A DNA stretch of 64,000 bases from Gordonia rubripertincta (GTDB lineage Bacteria > Actinomycetota > Actinomycetes > Mycobacteriales > Mycobacteriaceae): contig NZ_CP136136.1 of assembly GCF_038024875.1 (NCBI RefSeq), forward strand, positions 434,001 to 498,000. The letters are read 5' to 3'. The notes below the pieces were generated by a model. The model was not told where the DNA came from. It did not search any database and was given only the letters and a program-made list of their open reading frames with translations. Position 1 is the stretch's first letter. Each line of letters opens with the position of its first letter. Both the position numbers and the translations under genes were made by a program. Below, piece after piece: positions 34,077 to 43,270 of this stretch.

Positions 34077-34592
34077 TTAGGATTCGCCGACGGCGGGTGG
34101 GTCCTCGGGCGCCCGGCAGCAGTACTCGAGCCACATCGCCGCGCACACCAGCAGCACGCCGCCGATCAGACCGACGATCGCGCCGGGCCGATCCTGATCG
34201 GCGGCCGTCACGTGCTGCTGGCCGAGGAGGAACACCAGCAGTCCGGTCCACACGCCGACGGCGATCGCCCCGAGAATGGCAGATGCCTTGGCAAGGGCCA
34301 GCACTCGCGCCGCGGTCAGCGGATGCAGTTGTCCGCGAGCGCGGCCCACCTCTCGGGACTCGACCCTCGACCGCACGACGAAGGCGATGACGACCTCGAG
34401 GGCAGCCAGCACATAGAGCACGATCCCGGCCAGGAGCGGCAGCGGCGGGAAGTCGTTGTAGTTGTAGCGCACCAGAATCCACGCGGCGATCGCAGTGACC
34501 GCGGCGATGACGACGAGGTCGCGGAGTCGGGTGGGACCGAGACCGGCCTCCTCGTCGTCCTGCCCCGGACGGCGTGGGTCGGGGAGCGTCAT
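34077..34592 (-). CDS. DUF3180 membrane protein, Rv3605c-like
   Basis: A 171-residue protein with four predicted membrane helices (VIAAVTAIAAWILV, LPLLAGIVLYVLAALEVVIAF, SAILGAIAVGVWTGLLVF, GAIVGLIGGVLLVCAAM). The start overlaps the folK stop (ATGA), and its place after folK is conserved in Mycobacteriales. Function unknown. Confidence 0.83.
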   Translation of the reverse strand: MTLPDPRRPGQDDEEAGLGPTRLRDLVVIAAVTAIAAWILVRYNYNDFPPLPLLAGIVLYVLAALEVVIAFVVRSRVESREVGRARGQLHPLTAARVLALAKASAILGAIAVGVWTGLLVFLLGQQHVTAADQDRPGAIVGLIGGVLLVCAAMWLEYCCRAPEDPPAVGES

Positions 34593-35116
34593 GACGCCCC
34601 ACCCCCGGCCGGGCCGATGCGCTCGACGGCACGCACCGCGTCCCGCTCGGCGGCGTCGAGGGCATCGACCAGGTCACGCACGGGCCGCTCCCCTTCCGGC
34701 GTCCACAACGTGGCCTCCGGTTCGATCTCCAGCCATGGGATGAGGACGAACGCGCGCTGCGCCGCCCGCGGGTGCGGAAGCGTCAGCACCGGGTCATCGT
34801 CGACGACGACCCGGCCGGACTCCGTCACCGAGATGACGTCGACATCGAGAGTTCGCGGCCCCCAACGCACTTCACGGGTGCGGTCGGCGGCCTGCTCCAA
34901 CCCGTTGCCCCGGTCCAGCCATTGCCGTGCACTCGACGGACCGTCGACGATCAGGGTGATGTTGAGGAAGTCGCCCTGTTCGATCCCACCCCAGGGCGGT
35001 GTCGCATACACCGCGGAGACCGCGACGAGTTCGTCGGCGAAACCCTCGACGACCGACCGCAGATGGCCCAGGGAGTCCCCGACATTCGAACCGGCCGAGA
35101 GAACCGCGCGACTCAT
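34589..35116 (-). CDS. folK: 6-hydroxymethyl-dihydropterin pyrophosphokinase
   Basis: A 175-residue HPPK of folate synthesis. SAGSNVGDSLGHL is the N-terminal signature, and WGPRTLDVDVI near residue 88 together with LPHPRAAQRAFVLIP near 115 carries the metal-binding Asp residues and the HPPK motif. The ATG at 35116 overlaps the folB stop codon (TCA/CAT on this strand), so folB-folK are coupled. Confidence 0.92.
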   Translation of the reverse strand: MSRAVLSAGSNVGDSLGHLRSVVEGFADELVAVSAVYATPPWGGIEQGDFLNITLIVDGPSSARQWLDRGNGLEQAADRTREVRWGPRTLDVDVISVTESGRVVVDDDPVLTLPHPRAAQRAFVLIPWLEIEPEATLWTPEGERPVRDLVDALDAAERDAVRAVERIGPAGGGAS

Positions 35117-35484
35117 CACATGCCCTTCCTGGAGCGGCGGGTCACCACCGCGACGTCGTCGAAGGTCAGCGGGATCGGCGCCGACGGCTTGTGCACGGTG
35201 ACCTCGCAGGCGGAGATGCGTTCGTCGGCCATGATCGTCTCCGCGACCTCCGCGCCGACCGTCTCGATCAGATTGCGCGGCTCGCCCCCGACGATCGCCG
35301 CGACCTGCTGGGCCAGTGCGCCGTAGTCGACGGTTTCGGCGAGATCGTCGGTGTCGACCGCAGCACTCAGGTCGAGCCACAGGACGACGTCGATGAAGAA
35401 GTCCTGGCCGTCCTCGCGCTCGTGGTCGAAGACCCCGTGATTCCCCCGGACCTTCAGACCGCGTAGTTCGATCCGGTCAGCCAT
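35116..35484 (-). CDS. folB: Dihydroneopterin aldolase
   Basis: A 122-residue aldolase of folate synthesis. LRGLKVRGNHGVFDHEREDG contains the substrate-binding region (key RGNHGV), and the conserved Glu/Lys are in VGAEVAETIMADER and VTVHKPSAPIP. Start at ATG 35484 with GGAGG upstream. Its 5' end overlaps the folP 3' end by 8 bp. Confidence 0.93.
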   Translation of the reverse strand: MADRIELRGLKVRGNHGVFDHEREDGQDFFIDVVLWLDLSAAVDTDDLAETVDYGALAQQVAAIVGGEPRNLIETVGAEVAETIMADERISACEVTVHKPSAPIPLTFDDVAVVTRRSRKGM

Positions 35485-36406
35485 GTGACCCTCCTGCTCC
35501 GAATGTGGTGCGTGAGCCGCCCGCACGCCAGGCCTCGGCAACGGTCACGGCGTCGTAGGTGCTCGCCACATCGTGGACGCGGACGCCCCATGCGCCGGCC
35601 GCGGCGGTGAGCGCCGAGATCGACGCGGTCGCGATGTCGCGGCCGACTGGTGGACGGTCGACGCCGTCGCGACCGAGGAGGGTGCCGAGGAACCGCTTGC
35701 GGGAGGCGCCCACGAGGACGGGGAAGCCCAGTCCGATGAAGGTCGGCAGCGCATGCAGTAGTGCCCAGTTGTGTTCGGCGGTCTTGGCGAAGCCGAGTCC
35801 AGGATCGAGGATGAGCTGGTCCGGGTCGACACCGGCGGAGACCGCGGCGTCGACCTGCGCCAGCAACTCGCCGCTGACCTCGGCGACCACGTCGCGGTAG
35901 CCGCCGACATCACCGATGCGGTGGGTGAACCGACGGTCCGTGCTCTCGCCCGCCGGCCGCCAGTGCATCAGGATCCACGGCAGTCCGGCGTCGGCGACCA
36001 CACGCGCCATGTCGGCGTCGGCGCGACCACCGGACACATCGTTGACGATCGATGCACCCGCCTCGATCGCGGCGGCTGCGACGTCGGCGCGCATGGTGTC
36101 GACCGAGACGACGACGTCCTGCGCGGCGAGTGCTGCGATGACCGGGGCGACGCGTGCGGCCTCGAGGTCGGGGTCGACACGGATGGCGCCCGGACGCGTC
36201 GACTCTCCACCGACGTCGATGAGGTCGGCGCCCTGCTCGATCAACTGGAGTCCGTGCGCGACCGCCGCGTCGGTGTCGAGGTAGCGGCCGCCGTCGGAGA
36301 AGGAGTCGGCGGTGACGTTCAGGACGCCCATCACCAGAGTCCGGTGGTTCCCACCACCGGTCGGGACCGCGATCGAGGGAGTCATCGGGAGATCGGCCGG
36401 GGTCAC
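35477..36406 (-). CDS. folP: Dihydropteroate synthase
   Basis: A 309-residue TIM-barrel enzyme and the target of sulfonamides. VMGVLNVTADSFSDGG carries the pterin-binding Asn, NDVSGGRAD and DPGLGFAKT the pterin site, and GASRKRFLG the phosphate/pABA site. Start taken at GTG 36406, which overlaps the folE stop (GTGA). An internal ATG at 36385 would give 302 residues and cannot be excluded. Confidence 0.92.
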   Translation of the reverse strand: MTPADLPMTPSIAVPTGGGNHRTLVMGVLNVTADSFSDGGRYLDTDAAVAHGLQLIEQGADLIDVGGESTRPGAIRVDPDLEAARVAPVIAALAAQDVVVSVDTMRADVAAAAIEAGASIVNDVSGGRADADMARVVADAGLPWILMHWRPAGESTDRRFTHRIGDVGGYRDVVAEVSGELLAQVDAAVSAGVDPDQLILDPGLGFAKTAEHNWALLHALPTFIGLGFPVLVGASRKRFLGTLLGRDGVDRPPVGRDIATASISALTAAAGAWGVRVHDVASTYDAVTVAEAWRAGGSRTTFGAGGSHG

Positions 36407-37014
36407 CGGGTGATCAGGTCGAGGGCTTCGCCGCGGGACACCGCACTGGTCTTGAAGATTCCGCGGACCGCCGAGGTCGTGGTGGTCGCCCCCGGCTTCC
36501 GGATGCCGCGCATCGCCATGCACAGGTGTTCGGCCTCGATGACCACGATGACGCCACGGGGTTCCAGTTTCCGCATGATCGCGTCGGCGATCTGGGTGGT
36601 CAGGCGCTCCTGGACCTGCGGACGCTTGGCGTACAGGTCGACCAGCCGGGCCAGCTTCGAGAGGCCGGTCACGCGGCCCGACTCCCCGGGGATGTAACCG
36701 ACGTGCGCGACACCGTGGAAGGACACCAGATGGTGCTCGCAGGTGGAGTACATCGGGATGTCCTTCACCAGCACCAGCTCGTCGTGGTCCTCGTCGAAGG
36801 TGGTGGCGAGAACCTCGTCGGGGTCGGTGTACAGGCCGGCGAACATCTCGCGGTAGGCGTTGGCCACACGAGTGGGCGTGCGGAGCAGACCCTCACGGTC
36901 GGGGTCCTCGCCGACCGCCAGCAACAGCTCGCGGACCGCGGCCTCGGCACGGGCCTGATCGAACTCCGACCGGTGACCGTTCACCACGGTGTCGCGCCCC
37001 TCGCTGATCGTCAT
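36403..37014 (-). CDS. folE: GTP cyclohydrolase I
   Basis: A 203-residue enzyme that starts folate synthesis by converting GTP to dihydroneopterin triphosphate. The zinc-binding residues are the Cys-His pair in YSTCEHH near residue 90 and the Cys in EHLCMAMRG near 163; the GTP-binding region is VGYIPGESGRVTGLSKLAR. It follows ftsH by 10 bp in the conserved ftsH-folE-folP-folB-folK order. Confidence 0.94.
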   Translation of the reverse strand: MTISEGRDTVVNGHRSEFDQARAEAAVRELLLAVGEDPDREGLLRTPTRVANAYREMFAGLYTDPDEVLATTFDEDHDELVLVKDIPMYSTCEHHLVSFHGVAHVGYIPGESGRVTGLSKLARLVDLYAKRPQVQERLTTQIADAIMRKLEPRGVIVVIEAEHLCMAMRGIRKPGATTTTSAVRGIFKTSAVSRGEALDLITR

Positions 37015-37024
37015 GCGTCAAACC

Positions 37025-39439
37025 TTACGAGCTTCGCCCGTCGTCACCGTCACCGGCACTGTCCGGCCGGGCACGGTGGTCGTCGTGTCGGCCCCAGCCG
37101 TTGGTCCCATTGGACGCGGGACGATCGGCCGAGGGCTGCTCCGGCGGCCATCCCGGCGCCGACCAGTCGCGCGGCGCACCGTAATCCGGGCGCGTGCCGC
37201 CGGTGTACGGACCACCGGGCGGCGGAGCCGATTGACCCGGGTCGGGGTGGTGCGGATACGGGGGAACCGGGTTCTGGGCGCCCGGATACGGCTGATCCAG
37301 GTACCGCGGACTCGGGTATTGCGGGTTCGGGTACTGGGGGTTCGGGTACTGGGGAGTCGGATCTCCCGTCGGCGGAACCGGTCCGCCCTGAGCACCCGGC
37401 TCCGGGTAGGTGGGCGGGTAGTTCGGAACCTGCCCCGGAACCTGCGAACCACCCGGGTAGCCCGCACCGACGGGCTCGGGGATCTTCGCCTCCTCCGGCG
37501 GGGGCCACGGCTCGCCGCGCTCGATGGCGAGCTCGCCCGGCGTCTTCACCGGCGGCTTGTCGCTCGGAGTCCGCTCGCCGAAGTCGTTGAACGCGGTGAT
37601 CCGCGGACGCTTGACGACGTCGGAGAAGATCTTCTCCAGGTCCTTGCGGGTCAGCGTCTCCTTCTCGAGGAGCTCGGTCGCGAGCACGTCGAGGGTGTCG
37701 CGGTACTCAGTGAGGATGGCCCAGGCCTCCGTGTGCGCCGCCTCGATGAGACGACGGACCTCGTCGTCGATCTCACTGGCGATCTCCGCCGAGTACGCCG
37801 ACTGTGCACCCATCGAACGCCCCAGGAACGGGTCGCCCTGGTCCTGGCCGTACCGCACGGCACCCAGCTTCGCGCTCATGCCGTATTCGGTGACCATCGC
37901 GCGGGCGATCTTGGTGGCCTGGTCGATGTCCGACGACGCGCCGGTGGTCGGCTCGTGGAAGACGAGTTCCTCGGCGGCGCGGCCGCCCATGGCCATCACC
38001 AGGCGCGCGATCATCTCCGACCGCGTCATCAGGTCCTTGTCCTGCTCGGGCACGGCGAGGGCGTGACCGCCGGTGCGACCGCGCGCGAGGATCGTGACCT
38101 TGTAGATCGGGTCCAGGTCGGGCATCGCCCACGCGGCCAGGGTGTGCCCACCCTCGTGGTACGCCACGACCTTGCGTTCGTGCTCGCTGATGATCCGGCC
38201 CTTGCGCCGCGGTCCGCCGATTACCCGGTCGACGGCTTCCTCGAGCGCCTCGGCCGTGATGGTCTGCTTGTTCTCACGTGCAGTGAGCAGAGCGGCCTCG
38301 TTGACGACGTTCGCCAGATCGGCGCCGGACATACCCGGCGTGCGCTTGGCCAGACCGTCGAGGTCGGCGTCCGAGTCGATCGGCTTGCCCTTGGCGTGCA
38401 CCTTGAGGATCGCGCGGCGCCCGGCCATGTCGGGGTTGCCGACCGGGATCTGACGGTCGAAGCGACCGGGGCGCAGCAGTGCCGGGTCGAGGATGTCGGG
38501 ACGGTTGGTCGCCGCGATCAGGATGACGCCCGACCGGTCGCCGAAGCCGTCCATCTCGACGAGCAGCTGGTTCAGGGTCTGCTCACGCTCGTCGTGGCCA
38601 CCGCCGAGGCCTGCACCACGCTGGCGGCCGACGGCGTCGATCTCGTCGACGAAGATGATGCACGGACTGTTGTTCTTGGCCTGCTCGAACAGGTCTCGCA
38701 CGCGGGACGCACCGACACCGACGAACATCTCGACGAAGTCGGAGCCGGAGATGGTGAAGAACGGCACCCCGGCCTCACCGGCGACCGCACGCGCAAGCAG
38801 GGTCTTACCGGTTCCGGGCGGGCCGAACAACAGCACGCCGCGCGGGATCTTGGCGCCCAGGGCCTGGTAGCGGGCCGGATTCTGGAGGAAGTCCTTGATC
38901 TCGTAGAGCTCTTCGACGGCCTCGTCGGCGCCGGCGACATCGGCGAAGGTCGTCTTCGGCATGTCCTTGGAGAGCTGCTTGGCCTTCGACTTGCCGAAGC
39001 CCATGACGCCGCCGCGGCCACCACCCTGCATGCGGCTCATCACGAAGAAGAACAGACCGAACAGCAGGATCATCGGCAGGACGAAGATGAGGATCTGCCA
39101 GAGCACCGACTGCTCGTTGACGTTCGTCGTGTACTTCGTGCCGGTCTCCTGGACCGCGTCGAAGATCTGTTCGCCGGCCTGCGCGGGGTACTTGGTGCTG
39201 ATCTTGTCCGCGTCGGCGTCGTCGACCTTGATCGGCGAGTTGAGCTCGATGCGCAGCTGCTGCTCGCGGTCGTCGATGCTGATGAACTTGGTGTTCTTCT
39301 TGTTCAGCTGCTCCAGCGCGACGGAGGTGTCGACGCCCCGGTACTCGCGGTCGGAGTCGCTCATCACGCTCCAGCCCCACAGGGCGAGCAGGACGAGCGC
39401 CAGGATGGCGAGGTTGCGGAAGACTGTCTTACGGTTCAT
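37025..39439 (-). CDS. ftsH: Membrane-bound ATP-dependent zinc protease FtsH
   Basis: An 804-residue AAA+ protease for membrane-protein quality control. Two membrane helices lie at residues about 8-24 and 113-134 with the periplasmic domain between them. Walker A is GPPGTGKT at 206-213, the second region of homology ends RPGRFDRQ near 328, and the zinc site is HEGGH at 428-432. A tail of about 160 residues is Pro/Tyr-rich with short repeats (YPNPQYPNPQYPSPRY), longer and more repetitive than in E. coli. Start at ATG 39439. Confidence 0.93.
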   Translation of the reverse strand: MNRKTVFRNLAILALVLLALWGWSVMSDSDREYRGVDTSVALEQLNKKNTKFISIDDREQQLRIELNSPIKVDDADADKISTKYPAQAGEQIFDAVQETGTKYTTNVNEQSVLWQILIFVLPMILLFGLFFFVMSRMQGGGRGGVMGFGKSKAKQLSKDMPKTTFADVAGADEAVEELYEIKDFLQNPARYQALGAKIPRGVLLFGPPGTGKTLLARAVAGEAGVPFFTISGSDFVEMFVGVGASRVRDLFEQAKNNSPCIIFVDEIDAVGRQRGAGLGGGHDEREQTLNQLLVEMDGFGDRSGVILIAATNRPDILDPALLRPGRFDRQIPVGNPDMAGRRAILKVHAKGKPIDSDADLDGLAKRTPGMSGADLANVVNEAALLTARENKQTITAEALEEAVDRVIGGPRRKGRIISEHERKVVAYHEGGHTLAAWAMPDLDPIYKVTILARGRTGGHALAVPEQDKDLMTRSEMIARLVMAMGGRAAEELVFHEPTTGASSDIDQATKIARAMVTEYGMSAKLGAVRYGQDQGDPFLGRSMGAQSAYSAEIASEIDDEVRRLIEAAHTEAWAILTEYRDTLDVLATELLEKETLTRKDLEKIFSDVVKRPRITAFNDFGERTPSDKPPVKTPGELAIERGEPWPPPEEAKIPEPVGAGYPGGSQVPGQVPNYPPTYPEPGAQGGPVPPTGDPTPQYPNPQYPNPQYPSPRYLDQPYPGAQNPVPPYPHHPDPGQSAPPPGGPYTGGTRPDYGAPRDWSAPGWPPEQPSADRPASNGTNGWGRHDDHRARPDSAGDGDDGRSS

Positions 39440-39620
39440 GCCAGTTGGTGGGGGTTCGACCGGCGAGCGGGATCGAGTCCCGGCGCCCACTTCGTTCCCA
39501 TGTCCTTCCCATCGACGTACACATTGAGGCTACCGGTCAACGATCACGCTGGTGAAACCGTTCCCGTCGCTGGATCACCGCCATTGCGTGCAGGTCGTGG
39601 CGGGTTCGGGGTCTCACGGG

Positions 39621-40184
39621 TCAGCTGCTGTAGACCGCGGGCTTGAGGCGCCCGATGTAGGGCAGGTCCCGGTAACGCTCGGCGTAGTCGAGTCCGTACC
39701 CGACGACGAACTCGTTCGGGATGTCGAAGCCGACGTCGGCGACACGCACCGGCGACCGGACGGCCTCGGGCTTGCGGAGCAGGGTGCACACCTCGAGGCT
39801 GCGGGGTGAACGCGTGGCGAGGTTCTTCATCAGCCACGACAGGGTGAGGCCCGAGTCGATGATGTCCTCGACGATCAGGACGTCGCGGCCTTGGATGTCG
39901 CGGTCGAGGTCTTTGAGGATCCGCACGACGCCGGACGAGGAGGTCGACGAGCCGTAGCTCGACACCGCCATGAACTCCAGCTGGGACGGGATCGGCAGGG
40001 CGCGCGCGAAATCGGTCATGAACATGACCGCTCCCTTGAGTACCCCGATCAGGACCAGGTCGTCCTCGATGGCGGTGTACCGGGAGGCGACGGAGTGGGC
40101 TAGTTCGACGGTGCGCTGCTTGATCTGTTCCTCGGTGATCAGAACAGCGTCGATGTCAGCGGCATAGGGGTCAGCGGACTGCAC
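39621..40184 (-). CDS. hpt: Hypoxanthine phosphoribosyltransferase
   Basis: A 187-residue purine salvage enzyme. The PRPP-binding loop is VLIVEDIIDSGLTL near residue 98, and the substrate loop FMAVSSYGSST near 72. Start GTG 40184. In mycobacteria tilS is directly upstream; here a secreted-protein gene on the other strand lies between them. Confidence 0.93.
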   Translation of the reverse strand: MQSADPYAADIDAVLITEEQIKQRTVELAHSVASRYTAIEDDLVLIGVLKGAVMFMTDFARALPIPSQLEFMAVSSYGSSTSSSGVVRILKDLDRDIQGRDVLIVEDIIDSGLTLSWLMKNLATRSPRSLEVCTLLRKPEAVRSPVRVADVGFDIPNEFVVGYGLDYAERYRDLPYIGRLKPAVYSS

Positions 40185-40281
40185 TGTTACAGCTTGTCAT
40201 GTTTCGCGGGTCACATGGCCGACGGGTGGGACCGCCGCCGGAAATTACTCGCGAGTAGCTCCTAACCCGTTCCGACGAATT

Positions 40282-40310
40282 TGCTGTCGCAGTTGTTCGC
40301 ATGTATAACA
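40282..40310 (+). promoter_or_regulatory. Sigma-A-type promoter of the secreted glycine-zipper gene
   Basis: TTGCTG (40282-40287) and TATAAC (40305-40310) are 17 bp apart, with TG before the -10. The whole 40185-40499 gap is unusually AT-rich for this genome. It contains no other recognised feature, so it holds this promoter and an untranslated leader of about 180 bases. Confidence 0.55.
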
Positions 40311-40499
40311 GTCAGATAACGAAGTTTAACATTAGTCCCTTGCGAAACTTTTTTTCACAATTGTTTTGCCGGGTTTGTGAACGTTGATGAACCCGCCAGC
40401 ACCGTGGGTAGCAGGGGCAATTCGACCTGTGAATATGATCGATCACAGTTCCCCCATTCCCTTCCTCGGGGAACTCCCCTTCATGGAAAGAATTCCTTC

Positions 40500-41219
40500 A
40501 TGTCAACTGAACGACAGGACGGGGCCTTGTCGCGCAAATCCACGCGCACATTGGTCGCCGTTGCCATATCGCTTGCCACTGTTGTGATCACGGCCTTCGC
40601 CGGAACCGCGCACGCCGCCCCCAAGCAGGCCGGGCCGGCGACCTACGACGCAACCTGGAATCAGTCGTCGCTGACCCTCACGCTGCACAATGCGTCCGCG
40701 AGCACCGATAACGGTTCGCTGACCATTCGCGGTCTCAACGGCGCGGAGCTGTTCCATATGCCTCTTGCATATCGCATGGAGGACCGTCAGTTCCCGATCG
40801 ACGCTCGTCAGGCCGGCAACAAGGTCACGCTCATTCCGTCTCGTAACAACGCGCGATCGGTGGCGGTCAACCCGTCCGAGGTCGAGAAATTGCGCGACAG
40901 CGCACGCCACCAAGTCGCAGCGCCTCAGACCCGTCAGGAGCGCGACGATCAGGCATTGGTCCGCTTCCAGCAGCAACTGAGCGCGGGCACATCGGTCTCC
41001 TCGCTCGTCGGCACCATCATCGGTGCGATCGTCGGCGGATTCATCGGCTGCGTCGTCGGGATCACCGCAGCAGTCGTGGGATGCCTCGTCGGCGTCGCCC
41101 CCGCAGCTGCAGTCGGCGGCCTCGTCGGTCTCGTGATCGGAGGAGGCGGCACGTTGATCGGAGCCGGAATCCACTACTTCAACACGATCAACTCGCCGTT
41201 CACGCCGCCCAAGCGGTAG
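40500..41219 (+). CDS. Secreted protein with C-terminal glycine-zipper helices
   Basis: A 239-residue protein. A signal peptide (residues about 1-40) ends TAHAA, a beta-rich domain follows (VTLIPSRNNARSVAVNP), then a charged helix. The last about 75 residues are a glycine-zipper hydrophobic stretch with GxxxG-type spacing (GTIIGAIVGGFIGCVVG, GGLVGLVIGGGGTLIGAG). ATG 40500 is preceded by GGAAAG. A possible match to a DUF8020-type family is recalled but not certain. The gene has lower GC than its neighbours and separates hpt from tilS, so it was probably inserted. Confidence 0.75.
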   Translation: MSTERQDGALSRKSTRTLVAVAISLATVVITAFAGTAHAAPKQAGPATYDATWNQSSLTLTLHNASASTDNGSLTIRGLNGAELFHMPLAYRMEDRQFPIDARQAGNKVTLIPSRNNARSVAVNPSEVEKLRDSARHQVAAPQTRQERDDQALVRFQQQLSAGTSVSSLVGTIIGAIVGGFIGCVVGITAAVVGCLVGVAPAAAVGGLVGLVIGGGGTLIGAGIHYFNTINSPFTPPKR

Positions 41220-41233
41220 GTCGCAGTTCTCTC

Positions 41234-41273
41234 CTGACGGTCCGTCTCACCTCTCGGTGAGGCGGACCGTCAG
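41234..41273. terminator. Bidirectional terminator between the secreted-protein gene and tilS
   Basis: An 18-bp inverted repeat with one G:U-type mismatch (41234-41251 against 41256-41273) and a 4-base loop follows the secreted-protein stop and overlaps the tilS stop. It fits a shared terminator. Confidence 0.8.
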
Positions 41274-42203
41274 CATTTGACCACCACGTTCCACGACCGT
41301 GCGCACGCCCGGGTCGCCGCCGATCGCCACCTGGGCGCGCCCCGTTCCGGATTCCATGGCGAGCCGGTCGACCGCGGCGATCACCCGTTGCTTCGGCTCG
41401 GTCGCCCCCACTCCGAGCAACCAGCGACGGATCACCCTGGTCCGTACCGCCCTCGGCACCTCCAGCAGCGGTGCGACGTCGAGTCCGTCGGCAGTTCGGA
41501 CGCTTCCCCACACCGTCTCCGCCCAGGCATCGAGGGCGTCGTTGTCGTCCTGCAGCGCGTCTGCGGTGCGGCCCAGCGCATCCACGACGCCGCCGCGGAC
41601 CACGTCGTCGAGCAGCGGTATCACTTCGGCGCGCAACCGCACCCGGGTGAACCGCGGGTCGCGATTGTGCGGGTCGTGGTGCACGACGAGTCCGAGTTCG
41701 GTGCACACGGCCAGCGTCTGCACCCGGCGCACTCTCAGGAGCGGACGCCCCCACGGCGCCTTCCACGGACGCATACCCGCGATGGATCGCGCCCCCGAAC
41801 CGCGCGCGAGTCCGAGCAACACCGTCTCCGCCTGATCGTCGGCGGTGTGCGCGAGGAGGACCGGGCGACCGTCCCGGGCCGCGTCGAGCACCCCGTATCG
41901 CGCATCCCGGGCCGCGGCCTCGAGTCCCCCGCGGGTCCCGACCCTGACCTCGAGCACGCGGGCGGCGGCACCGAGTCCGCGTGCCGACTCGGCGGCTCGG
42001 GCCGCGACGTGGCCCGAACCCTCCTGCAGACCGTGGTCGACGACCAGCGCGGTGACGTCGAGTCCCGCGCGGACGGCCGTCGCCGTGAGGGCGAGCGAGT
42101 CCGCACCGCCGGAGAGCGCGACGCAGACGGAGGCGTGCGGGTCGTCGAGAACGGTGGTCGCGAAGTCCGCGACCACCCGCGTCACAGCACGCGTCGAATC
42201 CAT
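41247..42203 (-). CDS. tilS: tRNA(Ile)-lysidine synthase
   Basis: A 318-residue enzyme that modifies C34 of tRNA-Ile(CAU) to lysidine. The PP-loop ATP site is VALSGGADSLALT near residue 28, and LLAHTADDQAETVLLGLARG is the second family block (key HTADDQAET). Start taken at ATG 42203, overlapping the metalloprotease by 22 bp; a GTG at 42185 (GTGA overlap) would shorten it by six residues. It ends in a degenerate C-terminal domain typical of actinobacteria. Confidence 0.9.
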   Translation of the reverse strand: MDSTRAVTRVVADFATTVLDDPHASVCVALSGGADSLALTATAVRAGLDVTALVVDHGLQEGSGHVAARAAESARGLGAAARVLEVRVGTRGGLEAAARDARYGVLDAARDGRPVLLAHTADDQAETVLLGLARGSGARSIAGMRPWKAPWGRPLLRVRRVQTLAVCTELGLVVHHDPHNRDPRFTRVRLRAEVIPLLDDVVRGGVVDALGRTADALQDDNDALDAWAETVWGSVRTADGLDVAPLLEVPRAVRTRVIRRWLLGVGATEPKQRVIAAVDRLAMESGTGRAQVAIGGDPGVRTVVERGGQMLTVRLTER

Positions 42204-43270
42204 GCCTGCGGCGTGTCGATCTCGTCCGGCAGCGGCATCGTCTCGGGCGAGGTCCACACCGTGTTGAACCGTTCCATGCCGACGGTCTCGACCACCTCGT
42301 CGACGAAGGCCTTGCCGCGGACGTACTGCGCGATCTTGGCGTCCATGCCGATGAGAGCGCGGATGATGCGCTGGACCGGGTTCTGCGGAGCCTTGCGGCG
42401 CTTGTCGAAGGCTGCGCGGATACGGGCGACGGACGGGACGTGGTCCGGGCCGACGGCGTCCATCACGTGGTCGGCGTGACCCTCGAGCAGGGTGCCGAGA
42501 ACCATCATCCGCTGGAAGGCGTCGAACTGCTGGGGGCTCTGCAGCAGCTGCATCGCGCCGATGATGCCCTTCTCGCGGGGTTCGGAGCCCCTGAGCGCCT
42601 TGGTCATCCGCGTGACGATCTCGGTGGTCGACTCACCGGTCTCGGAGGTGAGCACGGCGACGTTGTCCTGCATGTAGTCGCGCAGCCACGGGTTGGCCGA
42701 GAACTGCACACGGTGCGTCACCTCGTGTAGGCACACCCACAGGCGGAAGTCCGACGGCACCACCTTGAGCTGACGCTCGACGTTGATGATGTTGGGTGTC
42801 ACGACCATCAGCACGCCGGGTTCACCGGTCTCCGGGTCCGGCGTGAACGGGTCGTACTGGCCGAGGATGGCCGTGGAGAGGAAGGCCAGCAGCCCCCCGG
42901 CCTGAACACCGCCGAACTTGGCGGCGAGGCCGGACGATCCCACTCCGGCGTCGGACCCCAGCATCGATCGCATCGAGACGGAGGCCGCGTCGATCCAGCC
43001 CGAGCGGTCGAGGATTCGGGTCGTCGGGATGCGGAGTCCGTCGGCGAGACCGGTGACCTCGCGGACCGGAGCCTCTGCGCGCGTCGCCGCGTCGGCGAGC
43101 TCGGCCTGCGCGGCTTCGTAGGTGTAGGCCGTGGTCTTGGGGCCGGGCCGGACGAGCCGTTTCGCCGTCGACGCGGCGAGCGGCCAGTCGATCTGCGACC
43201 CGATGCTCAGACTGCCGTGCTCACCCACCGGCTCGACCGCGGCCTTGCTGTCGGTTCCTGCCATGCTCAT
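42182..43270 (-). CDS. Zinc-dependent metalloprotease-like protein, Rv3626c-like
   Basis: A 362-residue protein with the zinc site HEVTH in VCLHEVTHRVQF near residue 185. Upstream is LMVVTPNIINVERQL and downstream the ETGESTTEIVTR segment. Related proteins are annotated as zinc-dependent metalloproteases or F420-biosynthesis-associated proteins; protease activity is unproven. The ATG at 43270 overlaps the dacB stop (ATGA). Between dacB and tilS it keeps the mycobacterial gene order. Confidence 0.85.
   Translation of the reverse strand: MSMAGTDSKAAVEPVGEHGSLSIGSQIDWPLAASTAKRLVRPGPKTTAYTYEAAQAELADAATRAEAPVREVTGLADGLRIPTTRILDRSGWIDAASVSMRSMLGSDAGVGSSGLAAKFGGVQAGGLLAFLSTAILGQYDPFTPDPETGEPGVLMVVTPNIINVERQLKVVPSDFRLWVCLHEVTHRVQFSANPWLRDYMQDNVAVLTSETGESTTEIVTRMTKALRGSEPREKGIIGAMQLLQSPQQFDAFQRMMVLGTLLEGHADHVMDAVGPDHVPSVARIRAAFDKRRKAPQNPVQRIIRALIGMDAKIAQYVRGKAFVDEVVETVGMERFNTVWTSPETMPLPDEIDTPQAWIRRVL

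Noticed and set aside
37018..37508. Alternative minus-strand frames in the ftsH tail
   Set aside because: They are shadows of the low-complexity Pro-rich FtsH C-terminus.
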